From: Ignavibacteria bacterium
Lineage (GTDB): Bacteria > Bacteroidota > Ignavibacteria > Kapaibacteriales > Kapaibacteriaceae
DNA length: 64,000 nucleotides
Direction: 5' to 3'
Assembly (NCBI GenBank): GCA_016707005.1
Contig: JADJIQ010000002.1
Span: 248,001 to 312,000 of the forward strand
Below the pieces are notes generated by a model that was given only the letters and a program-made list of their open reading frames with translations, made no database searches and had not been told where the DNA came from. Both the position numbers and the translations under genes were made by a program. The stretch's first letter is position 1, and every line of letters begins with the position of its first letter. Below are positions 1 through 8,500 of the stretch, one piece after another.

Positions 1-184
1 ACGATGCTATGCGAAACCCAACAGTTGGACCATTCAAGCTCCAATACACTTCACTTCCCAGTTGTGCGTTGAGAGATTCGTTTGTGGTGCTTGCTCCGCC
101 CCCTATCACAAGTGTTGGTTGTGCATAGATGGCAGTTGAACTAACAAGCAGTAGTATTGAGCAGAGGGTTATCGTATGCTTCAT
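1..184 (-). CDS. Exported protein, N-terminal part only (cut by window edge)
   Basis: Reading the minus strand from an ATG at 184-182 gives an open frame to the window edge. It starts MKHTITLCSILLLVSSTA and continues to a likely signal-peptidase site after IYA. The mature part begins QPTLVIGGG and is rich in small and polar residues, as in Bacteroidota surface proteins. The frame has no stop in 61 codons. The start overlaps the start of the divergent gene on the plus strand by 9 bp. The function cannot be told from this fragment. Confidence 0.6.
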   Translation of the reverse strand, partial: MKHTITLCSILLLVSSTAIYAQPTLVIGGGASTTNESLNAQLGSEVYWSLNGPTVGFRIAS

Positions 185-949
185 GGTGATTTCCGACGCA
201 ATCTCGTCACAATGCTTGTATTGGCATGTGCAGTTTCTGCATGTGGTCCACTCGCCACCGGACCACTCCAAACAGGCGGGTATGCAGACCGTATCGAACT
301 TCGCAATTATGCAGAGAGAGCAAGGGGCTACTCACTCAATGATGATGAGCCACTTGATGGGTTGATAGTGATTGGTAGTCAGCATGCATACTCCGACGGC
401 TCTTTTCTGAGTTGGATCGATGTTGGAATGGTCAACGATAAGGGATTCATCCAGCCAGTATCGGCACGACTACAAAACAATTCGTATAGCCTGTTTCGTC
501 GAAGCGGTTCTGGCACAGTTTCGTTTGTTGGAGTTATAGACATCAATCAGCCGAGGAACTCATTGTTGATGTGGTGGGGGTCGGACACTGTGGAGCTGCA
601 ATGGAATCAGATCTTGGAGTCGGATATTGGGAACCTAACACCAACGTTCTTTCAATCGCCCGACACAAGCCGTCCGCTCAGTCTTGCTATGTCGGGTAGG
701 AAGGTAGACAGCGTAGAGCTATTCTATATAGACATCCTCAATGACCGCGACATATCCCCCATCCGCTATGCTTCACTCCACCCCGATACCGACCCCTTCA
801 TCTTCTCCAACGAGAATTTTCCCGACGTACTCCCACTAAGAACCCACATCGTGCTAACACGATCCTACTACCACGTGATCATTGCCCCCAACGGCAAACG
901 TATAGGAGTGCTTCAGGACGTTGACCATATGTTTACGATAGAGTGGTAA
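176..949 (+). CDS. Hypothetical lipoprotein
   Basis: A 257-residue protein with a lipoprotein signal: two Arg, a hydrophobic stretch, and a lipobox ending AVSAC at about residue 23. The ATG at 176 is preceded by GAGGG seven bases upstream. An internal ATG at 212 would also keep the lipobox but has no clear ribosome site. The rest is a beta-rich, Ser/Asp-rich sequence with no motif I recognise. It lies just outside the tRNA insertion point, so it is probably a core chromosomal gene. It is divergent from the exported protein at 1-184, with overlapping starts. Confidence 0.7.
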   Translation: MLHGDFRRNLVTMLVLACAVSACGPLATGPLQTGGYADRIELRNYAERARGYSLNDDEPLDGLIVIGSQHAYSDGSFLSWIDVGMVNDKGFIQPVSARLQNNSYSLFRRSGSGTVSFVGVIDINQPRNSLLMWWGSDTVELQWNQILESDIGNLTPTFFQSPDTSRPLSLAMSGRKVDSVELFYIDILNDRDISPIRYASLHPDTDPFIFSNENFPDVLPLRTHIVLTRSYYHVIIAPNGKRIGVLQDVDHMFTIEW

Positions 950-992
950 TTGCCGATAATTCGAATAATCTTCGTATACTTGTAATCCTCAT

Positions 993-1065
<73 letters not shown>

Positions 1066-1079
1066 CTCCCAGAAAACTT

Positions 1080-1118
1080 AAGCCCTTGTAACTCATGTTG
1101 TTACGAGGGCTTTTGCTT
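1080..1118 (+). terminator. Rho-independent terminator after tRNA-fMet
   Basis: AAGCCCTTGTAAC pairs with GTTACGAGGGCTT across a seven-base loop, with one bulged base, and is followed by a T-rich tract. Structures at the same place but of different sequence follow the att copies at 27126 and 50629. Confidence 0.85.
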
Positions 1119-1122
1119 TTCA

Positions 1123-1142
1123 GGTGACGGTACAGGTGACGG
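1123..1142 (+). repeat. Arm-type direct repeat GGTGACGG x2, period 12
   Basis: Two copies of GGTGACGG start 12 bp apart. The same 20-bp block sits just upstream of both integrase start codons (26987-27006 and 50490-50509). Its presence at the element ends and near the integrase suggests integrase or excisionase arm-binding sites; this is inference. Confidence 0.6.
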
Positions 1143-1210
1143 TTTTTAACTTCATGTCTTAGTTTCTCGCTTGGAGTTACCAAGTATCACGTTCTACCAT
1201 TGAAGGGTGT

Positions 1211-2044
1211 TTGACTTGTCATCATCAATATGCGTTCACATCCGAGCAAGCAACGTTTATCAATGAGTTTGCCCCTGCCCTTCCCAAACGTTGGGCGTAC
1301 AATATTGAAATCCTGATTACTCAAGCAAGCACAGTCATCGATATAGAGAAAATTTATGAAGTGCTACTTGCCAGCAAATCAAAGGTATTACGAGGGTTGA
1401 TTAACTTTCCTGAGATACATTCGCTTGGGCAATACATTGATCATTCAGGATCCGCATTGGTAATCACATCCCAGCACGATGGTGAGGGAATGGTAGTTCG
1501 CCACCTTGATTTCGTTGGCAGTTCGCCGCGCGACTGGGTACTAAGCGCTGTAAAAAATGCCGAGACAATTCTGGAGCTTATCGAAAGGCTCGTGGTTATT
1601 TGCCAGAGTGAAACCGATGCCATACGATCGGACGATGTAGAAAGACGGCACAAACTGGTGCCACCACTCGATGTTCAGAATCCAATAGCAGACATCATCC
1701 GGCCACACGTGGATATGTATTTCAGAAATATGTCGGCGGAGCAAGTAGTTGCAGTCTTTCAAGAGCGCAAGGGAACACTAACGATGCATGCCGAATCCAT
1801 ACTGACGATTGCGTGTATCCTGGAGGCAATTCGGGAGGGTCTTGATTTATCAACAAAAGATATTTCATCAGTTAAAGTATCGGATCTCTTGAATCGTGAA
1901 GTTCCATGGACAAGTACAAATGGCACAAACAAACTTGCGGCAAACATTAGAACTGCGCGACAGGAAAGTGAGAGGAATGCAGCTCAACTCGCCATGCATA
2001 ATAGTGTCAAAGAACGGTTGTTTAATTATAGAAACGGCAAGTGA
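1211..2044 (+). CDS. Hypothetical protein, first gene of element A
   Basis: A 277-residue frame that opens with TTG and is the first gene inside element A. I do not recognise the family. The C-terminal 100 residues (GTLTMHAESILTIACILEAI onward, then SVKVSDLLN and a basic tail) show a weak resemblance in spacing to the C-terminus of the first gene of element B (27246-28142). Both might be regulators of the RteC type, but that is a guess. The gene is followed by a 158-bp gap and then the excisionase-like gene, as in element B. The start codon is uncertain. Confidence 0.6.
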   Translation: MTCHHQYAFTSEQATFINEFAPALPKRWAYNIEILITQASTVIDIEKIYEVLLASKSKVLRGLINFPEIHSLGQYIDHSGSALVITSQHDGEGMVVRHLDFVGSSPRDWVLSAVKNAETILELIERLVVICQSETDAIRSDDVERRHKLVPPLDVQNPIADIIRPHVDMYFRNMSAEQVVAVFQERKGTLTMHAESILTIACILEAIREGLDLSTKDISSVKVSDLLNREVPWTSTNGTNKLAANIRTARQESERNAAQLAMHNSVKERLFNYRNGK

Positions 2045-2202
2045 CATGGTTGTCACTCAATAAATGAAGTTGTTCATGAGAACGCGAAGTAAACTTCGTT
2101 CAGAGTTTGAATTGAAGCCCTTCGCACGTTCATTTTCGAATTTCGCTATGCTATAGCCTTCAGGAGCTTTGTGGGAGTCAACCACATCTCAATCGAGGCA
2201 AC

Positions 2203-2526
2203 ATGTCTTCGTTCTCGCAAGGCCAGCTGCGACACATACAAGACGTCATCATCGACGTACTTCGCAAAGAACTGCGGTTTCTCATTCCGCAATATCTCGA
2301 ACACACACGCAATCAGCGTGTCCTTCCGGACCCCGAGACCGACCCATTGATTTCGCGTGCACTCGCAGCACGGATCCTCGGCGTCTCGATCCAGACGGTG
2401 TCTAAAATGATCAAGGCGAAGAGGCTCCCCTGTATAAAAGTTCAAAGGAGAACCTTGATACGGAAATCGGACATCAACAAGCTCCTCGAGAATGACGATG
2501 CGAAACTCGACGGGGGACATCAATGA
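2203..2526 (+). CDS. HTH excisionase-like (AlpA/HTH_17 type) DNA-binding protein
   Basis: A 107-residue protein. A helical N-terminal part is followed by a MerR/excisionase-type winged helix from about residue 49 (LISRALAARILGVSIQTVSK, then a basic wing and LIRKSDINKLLE). Proteins of this kind act as excisionases or as activators of element genes. The ATG at 2203 has GAGG eight bases upstream. The stop overlaps the primase start by four bases (ATGA), so the two are translationally coupled. The counterpart in element B (28227-28526) has the same domain, size and overlap. Confidence 0.85.
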   Translation: MSSFSQGQLRHIQDVIIDVLRKELRFLIPQYLEHTRNQRVLPDPETDPLISRALAARILGVSIQTVSKMIKAKRLPCIKVQRRTLIRKSDINKLLENDDAKLDGGHQ

Positions 2527-4607
2527 TCCGCGAAAAGCAATTGTATGGTCAAAAGGAAACTTGTCCTTGTGATCTAAAAAAGAAATCGTTCACTCCCCTG
2601 CTGGATGTATATGGCAAACCAACCGGGGGCGGCAAATGCCAGAGCATCGCGTGCGGTCAGAAGTTCTATCCACCGCAAGGTGCCGTTACAAAGACTAAAG
2701 ACGCTAATGGTCCAATCATAGGGACACGTCAACACGTGTATCATAGGCTGACTGGCGAGCCGCACATGCAGATCACAGTCACCAAGCAGTCCAACGGTGA
2801 CAAGCGGGCCTTTGCAGCTCACTGGAGTGGTGCGGAGTGGGTGAAGGGCGTCGAGGGCATCGAGCGAATCCTCTATAACCTTCCGGAAGTGGCCGAACGC
2901 GTCAGTCTCGGTGGCACGATCACCGTTGTGGAAGGTGAGAAGGATGCTGACACGCTAAACGGAATCGGTATTACCACTACTACGAATCCATTTGGTGCGG
3001 GCAAGTGGCTTGACCCGATGTCGGAAGTTCTGACAGGTGCACGAGTAGCCATCATACCAGACCTGGATGAAGCTGGGACAAAGCACGCAGCGATGGTCAA
3101 GACGTCACTCAATAATGCGGGCGTTGCTTCTGTTGGCATTCTCAACCTTCGTTCACTCATGCCGGACCTCCCTGACAAATCAGACGTGAGTGATTACCTC
3201 GAAAGAGGTGGAGACCCGGAGGTACTCAGGAGAGCGATCGAAGCGGCGTGCGTTGACGTAGAACCGAACAATGAGGACTCGATAGTTCATACGGTGCCAA
3301 CAATCGATGCGACCGCACTTCCACCAACATTTGCGGATCTCCTGGGCTCAATCGAGGATGATCGCCAACGTATTGCTCTGCTTATGGCAGCGCTCACCGT
3401 GATCGGGGCCATTCTCCCAGGAGTTCGGACACAGTACTTCGGTCAATGGTACTCCCCTGCCCTTTATCTATTCGTTGTAGGTCCACCTGGTTCCGGGAAG
3501 GGGTCGATCGGACCCGCGGAACTCCTTATCAGTAGCATCGATGACGTTATACGAAGAGAATCGATCGAAGATTTGAAGGCGTACAAGAAAGAGTACGCCT
3601 TCTGGAAAATGAAGGGGTTAAAAGCAGGACTACCACCACCGGACAAACCAGATCGTAAGATGCTGTTGGTTCCTGCAGATTCTACGGGGCCTGTGCTGAT
3701 ACGAGCCATATGTACGAATCCCTGCGTGCTAACGTTCGATACAGAAGCTGATAGCCTACAATCAGCATTTCGTGTTGAGACCGGTGACGCCGGACCAGCC
3801 GCCAGGAAGGCCTGGCAAGGTGAGCGTGTATCGCAAGCTCGTGTTGCTGATGACTTATTGGTTTCGACTGACCGACCGCATTTCAGCATGGTACTATCAG
3901 GAACCCCGGACCAGATTCCGGTTCTTGTGAAGCATGTAGCCACGGGGCTAACGTCCAGAATCGGCTTTATCGAATTCCCTGAACAAACCTCGTTCAGAGA
4001 TCCGTTCAAGACAGGGCGAGACCGAGCAGTCGAAGTAGCTAAGTCGATGAGACATGAGATCTGCAATCTCTGGCGTTTCGTCCGTGGGCATGCCGATGAG
4101 GTCGGGTTCTCGGTTGAACTAGCAGAGCAACAACAACAATGGCTCTATGAGCACTATAAGAAGCGATTCGAGGATAAGATCGAAGGGGCTGACCAGGGCA
4201 CCACACTGAGATCCGGAATCGTTGCTGTGCGCATCATGACTGTGCTCACCGTTGTTCGAGGCTGGTTTACGCACCATCACCTTGATCCAGTAATGACGGT
4301 CAACGATGATGACTTCAAGATTGGATTGGAACTCGCAGAGTACCTTCGCTTAGGCACAGACTCAATCATCAATCGACTCTCTGCACACACCTCATTCAAG
4401 ACGCTGCCAAACACTAAACGGAAGAGTCAGGTGTGGTTCGACCAGCTGCCCGCTGAATTCACAACCCAGGATGCCTTGGATGTGGGCATGAAGGTTGGAA
4501 TCAAAAGGGCCTCTGTCTTCAGCATGCTCAAACAAACCGACGACATTGAGCACCTTGCTCATGGTCGGTATCGTAAACGGAAAGCTCCTCACGCACGAGG
4601 TCCATGA
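2523..4607 (+). CDS. TOPRIM primase / DUF3987-type helicase
   Basis: A 694-residue replication protein. A zinc-binding motif lies near the N-terminus (Cys 14, 16, 39, 44). A TOPRIM domain follows with VEGEKDAD at about residue 136 and the acidic DLDEAG motif near 180. A RecA-like ATPase of the DUF3987 type has Walker A GPPGSGKG at about residue 320 and an acidic strand VLTFDTEAD near 405. The order zinc finger, TOPRIM, ATPase is that of stand-alone primase-helicases used by phages, plasmids and satellites. A palindromic repeat array lies directly downstream (4612-4663), the usual place for the origin in satellite rep modules. The gene at 28523-30583 is a full-length homologue with clearly different sequence. 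Confidence 0.85.
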   Translation: MIREKQLYGQKETCPCDLKKKSFTPLLDVYGKPTGGGKCQSIACGQKFYPPQGAVTKTKDANGPIIGTRQHVYHRLTGEPHMQITVTKQSNGDKRAFAAHWSGAEWVKGVEGIERILYNLPEVAERVSLGGTITVVEGEKDADTLNGIGITTTTNPFGAGKWLDPMSEVLTGARVAIIPDLDEAGTKHAAMVKTSLNNAGVASVGILNLRSLMPDLPDKSDVSDYLERGGDPEVLRRAIEAACVDVEPNNEDSIVHTVPTIDATALPPTFADLLGSIEDDRQRIALLMAALTVIGAILPGVRTQYFGQWYSPALYLFVVGPPGSGKGSIGPAELLISSIDDVIRRESIEDLKAYKKEYAFWKMKGLKAGLPPPDKPDRKMLLVPADSTGPVLIRAICTNPCVLTFDTEADSLQSAFRVETGDAGPAARKAWQGERVSQARVADDLLVSTDRPHFSMVLSGTPDQIPVLVKHVATGLTSRIGFIEFPEQTSFRDPFKTGRDRAVEVAKSMRHEICNLWRFVRGHADEVGFSVELAEQQQQWLYEHYKKRFEDKIEGADQGTTLRSGIVAVRIMTVLTVVRGWFTHHHLDPVMTVNDDDFKIGLELAEYLRLGTDSIINRLSAHTSFKTLPNTKRKSQVWFDQLPAEFTTQDALDVGMKVGIKRASVFSMLKQTDDIEHLAHGRYRKRKAPHARGP

Positions 4608-4611
4608 ACCG

Positions 4612-4663
4612 TGGACTTTGGACTATTGGACTGATGGGCCATTGTCCAAAGTCCAGAAGTCCA
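4612..4663. repeat. Palindromic pentamer array, candidate replication origin of element A
   Basis: Three TGGAC copies (4612, 4619, 4627) are followed by three inverted GTCCA copies (4644, 4651, 4659), spaced 7-8 bp. Within this, GGACTTTGGAC at 4613-4623 is exactly inverted at 4644-4654. No T-run follows, which argues against a simple terminator. The array begins 5 bp after the primase stop. Element B has the same plan with a different pentamer (GATAC) at 30592-30644. The origin role is inferred from position and symmetry. Confidence 0.6.
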
Positions 4664-4899
4664 ATGATCCAAGGTTTCAATGCCCGCACTGATCTAAGTC
4701 CTTGACAATAATGACAGTCAATTGGCCTCTAATGACGCACTGCCAGCGTTAGAACGTCGGGATTACATCATGATGTTGAGGCATTCCGCGTTCGTATGCG
4801 CCACATCGCCATAATCCGTCGCAATTCGTTCTCGTATCTACGATACAGTTGTTTGCAACCGATTACTTCCATCCAACCACTATCACGTAAGAGCTTAAC

Positions 4900-5340
4900 A
4901 TGTCAACAACTCAAACCAACCGCAACACAGACACACGCAACGACGAATCAGAGCAGCACGTTCTAACGTCACGCGAGTTCACCATGATACTTCGCAAGGC
5001 TGGCTACAATCACGCTGAGATGGCACGACACCTTGGTCGGTCACGATCGTACGTGAGCAACATCGCCAACGGCATGCGAACAATGACATTGCGTCACGCC
5101 ACCGAACTTCGAGAATTTCTCGGCGAATCGCTCTACCGTACTGCTCTCGCACTCGTACGCAAAGAACAGACGGAGCGTGACCGCACTGTCGCTGAGCAAC
5201 GGCAACGGGAAATAGAGCGTCGCCGAACGGAGTTACAAGAAGAAGCCAGGCAGCAAGAAGAGAGACGGCGTTTACGTGAGGAAGAACTCCGTGCCGAACT
5301 TGAGAGTAGCGGAGACAACGAGTCGTCGTCCGCTGGTTAA
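4900..5340 (+). CDS. HTH protein with C-terminal charged coiled coil
   Basis: A 146-residue protein. Residues about 23-75 form an XRE-like helix-turn-helix (TSREFTMILRKAGYNHAEMA, then SRSYVSNIANG, then LREFLGESLY). Residues about 80-135 are an uninterrupted Arg/Glu/Gln-rich helix, predicted coiled coil. The homologue at 30907-31263 has the same two parts in the same map position, so this is a conserved core gene of the element type. It could be the element's repressor or a nucleoprotein partner. The 293-bp gap upstream holds the candidate origin and probably its promoter. Confidence 0.75.
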   Translation: MSTTQTNRNTDTRNDESEQHVLTSREFTMILRKAGYNHAEMARHLGRSRSYVSNIANGMRTMTLRHATELREFLGESLYRTALALVRKEQTERDRTVAEQRQREIERRRTELQEEARQQEERRRLREEELRAELESSGDNESSSAG

Positions 5341-5560
5341 CCAGCCGACACAAAGTTAATCGGTCGCTCATGGTCGCATATGGGCGGCCGATTGGTTTGT
5401 AACTATGTACTGTCTGTCTTTCGCTCAATGGACGGGCGTGCGCTATGGGAACCGGCACAAGCGAAAAGTCTTGCGTCTGTGTCAGCATGTGGGTGAACAT
5501 GCCGAGAAGTACGTGAATAGAAACGTAATTTCTTGGATACTAATCAAATGCAAGCAAAAC

Positions 5561-8500
5561 ATGAACATTGATTTGAAAGCCATTCGGCCCTACAACGGCG
5601 GTCAGGAAAAAGGCTTCGAGGAGCTGTGCTCGCAACTCGCCAATGCTGAAAGCCCTAAGGGAGCTCGTTTCATTCGTAAGGGGACTCCCGATGCTGGAGT
5701 CGAGTGCTACGCAGTCTTAGAAGATGATTCCGAATGGTGCTGGCAGGCGAAGTACTTCGACTCGTTGGGAGACTCGCAGTGGACTCAAATCAATAAGTCC
5801 GTAAATGCTGCGATCAAGAAGCACCCCAGAATGGTTCGATACTTCGTTTGCACTCCATTAGATCGGCCAGATGCTCGCGTAACAGGGCAAAAGTCAGCTC
5901 AAATCAAATGGGATGAGCATGTCAAGAAATGGACGGAAGCGGCTATCAATCGAGGCATGACAGTTCAGTTCGTCTATTGGGGCGGTCACGAACTGCTCGA
6001 GCGACTGACGCGTCCGGAACACGTAGGTCGCGTCCGCTTCTGGTTTGACGTCCGCGGACTCGATGCAGCATGGTTCAATGCAAGGTTTGACGAGTCAGTG
6101 CTGTCGGCGGGACCCCGCTATACGCCCGAGGTCCACGTTGAACTGCCGATCGCGATGGAGATCGAAGCTTTCGGACGCACCGAGCAATTCTTTGAGCGCC
6201 AGAAAGCCCAATCGCGCACAATCCGTGAAAAGCTGAGGAGCCTCCTGTATCCCGAGGGCGCTGCCGATGCGGCCATAGAGGCGTCGGTGGCCTCCGTATC
6301 GACGCAGGTCCATGGGGTGCTCACCAGTATGGGCGCCATCCGTGTCCAGCCGACGGGGCCATTGCCGTTCAAGGCCATCGCAGAGCAGATTCACGCGACG
6401 GAACAAGCAGCTGAGGAGCTTTTACGACTTCTGGACGAGCGTGAACGCGAGTTCGACGCGAATCCTGAGCCGACCGACACGAAGACGCGTCGGTCCTACA
6501 AGAGCAATCCCTTCCGAGACCGCCGGATTCGGCTCTTCCATCTCACCTCCGAACTCATATCGACACGCGAGTCACTCCTGCATGCAGATGAAATTGCGGG
6601 AAACACCTTAATGCTCCTCCGCGGTATCGCAGGTACAGGTAAGACCCACCTTCTCTGCGATATCGCCCGTCAGCGCATCGAGGCAGGCCGTCCAACGATA
6701 CTGTTGATGGGCCAGTGCTTCGTTGGCAGTGATGCACCTTGGTCTCAGGCTCTCCAGCAACTGGACCTTACTAATCTGTTTGCCGAAGAGTTCGTCGGAG
6801 CTCTTGAGGCCGCAGCGCAGGCTGCTGGGTCACGAGCGCTGCTAATGATCGACGCGATCAACGAGGGAGCCGGGCGAATTGTCTGGCCAAACCATCTTGC
6901 GGCCTTTCTTGCGCACTTAGAGCGATCCCCGTGGATAGGAGTGGTGCTCGCCATAAAGACGCCCTACGAAGAGATTATCATCCCCGCAGACGTACGAGCC
7001 CGCGCCACAGCCATTACGCACTATGGATTCATGGATCACGAGTACGATGCAACGAAGACGTTCTTCATCCACTATGGCCTGGAGCTCCCATCGACGCCAC
7101 TTCTGGCACCTGAGTTTCGGAACCCACTGTTTCTCAAGACGTTGTGTCTAGGCCTTAATGCAAGGGGCGAGAGTCGGCTCCCGCGCGGCTTCCAGGGCAT
7201 CACTGCCGTCTTCAATCTATACCTCAGTTCGGTCAATGATAGCCTGGCTTTGAGCCTTGACTTCGATAAACGGCAACCTCTCGTGCGCAGTGCCCTAGAG
7301 GATGTAGCCGTAGCCATCTTCGACTCGGGGGCGAACTGGTTGCCCCTGGCGAAGGCGGTAGAGATCGTTGATAAATTCCTTCCTGGCCGCGACTTCGGGA
7401 GATCTCTTTACCGTGGCCTAGTTGTTGAAGGCGTCATCGTGGAGGACGCCTTGCGACACGATGGCCTAAATGCCGAAGAGATCGTCTTTGTGGGCTACGA
7501 GCGTTTTGCCGATCTCCTTGCGGCAAAGACGCTGCTGGATAGGCATCTCGACCACAGTACTCCCGCGTCCGCCTTTGAGCAGGGCAGACCACTAGACTTC
7601 GTTTGTGACGAGAAGAAGTATGTCTCTCCCGGCCTTTTGGAGGCTCTGTGCATCCTAGTCCCTGAGCGGACGGGGAAAGAACTGATCACACTCGCACCGG
7701 CCTGTGAGGCGAGATGGGGACTGGGGGATGCCTTCCGGCAGAGCCTCGTTTGGCGCGACTACTCAGCTTTCTCCGACGGCACCGACAATGCGCTGAACAA
7801 GCTGTGGCGAAGCGAGCATGACTTGCAGGACACGATCAACGTGCTGGTCACAATAGCTATGTTGCCTGACCATCCGTTCAACGCGAAGTTCTTGGACAAA
7901 CGGCTGCGAAAGGACACGATGCCTGATCGCGATGCTTGGTGGAGCCTCTACCTCCACCAGGCGTGGGGTACTCATGGTACGGTCGATCGTCTTGTGGATT
8001 GGGCTCTTTCAATTGACCCAGTTTTTGAGTTTGAAGATGAGGCTATCGATCTATGCGCTATTTCGCTCGCATGGATGCTGACTACTTCGAATCGGTTCCT
8101 TCGCGACCGCGCGACGAAGGCTCTCGTGAATCTCCTGACGGGCCGCGTAGCGGCTATGACCCGCCTGTTAGAGCGATTTGCGGACGTGAATGATCCGTAT
8201 GTGGCCGACCGCGTGTACGCAGTGGCGTATGGAGTAGCCATGCGCTCACACGATCGCGATGCGGTTAGCGCACTTGCAATGTGCGTCTATAATCAAGTTT
8301 TCGCTGAAGGGAGCCCCCCTCCGCACATCCTTCTGCGCGACTACGCACGTGGCGTCGTCGAGCGGGCACTCTATCTAGGATCAGAGCTCACTGTAGACCC
8401 TGAGTGGATTCGCCCACCATACAAGAGCCTTTGGCCTACGATCCCGACCGAAGAGGACATCAAGCCGTTTTTGCCTGACTGGTCAAAGGGTTCTCATGAC

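Noticed and set aside
4612..4663. The inverted repeat after the primase gene as a plain terminator
   Set aside because: No T-run follows, and the pentamers continue outside the stem at regular 7-8 bp steps. Kept as a candidate origin instead.
5405..5560. N-terminal extension of the Avs-like protein from 5405
   Set aside because: The 52 extra residues are basic and low in family-like features. The recognisable nuclease domain starts at the ATG at 5561.
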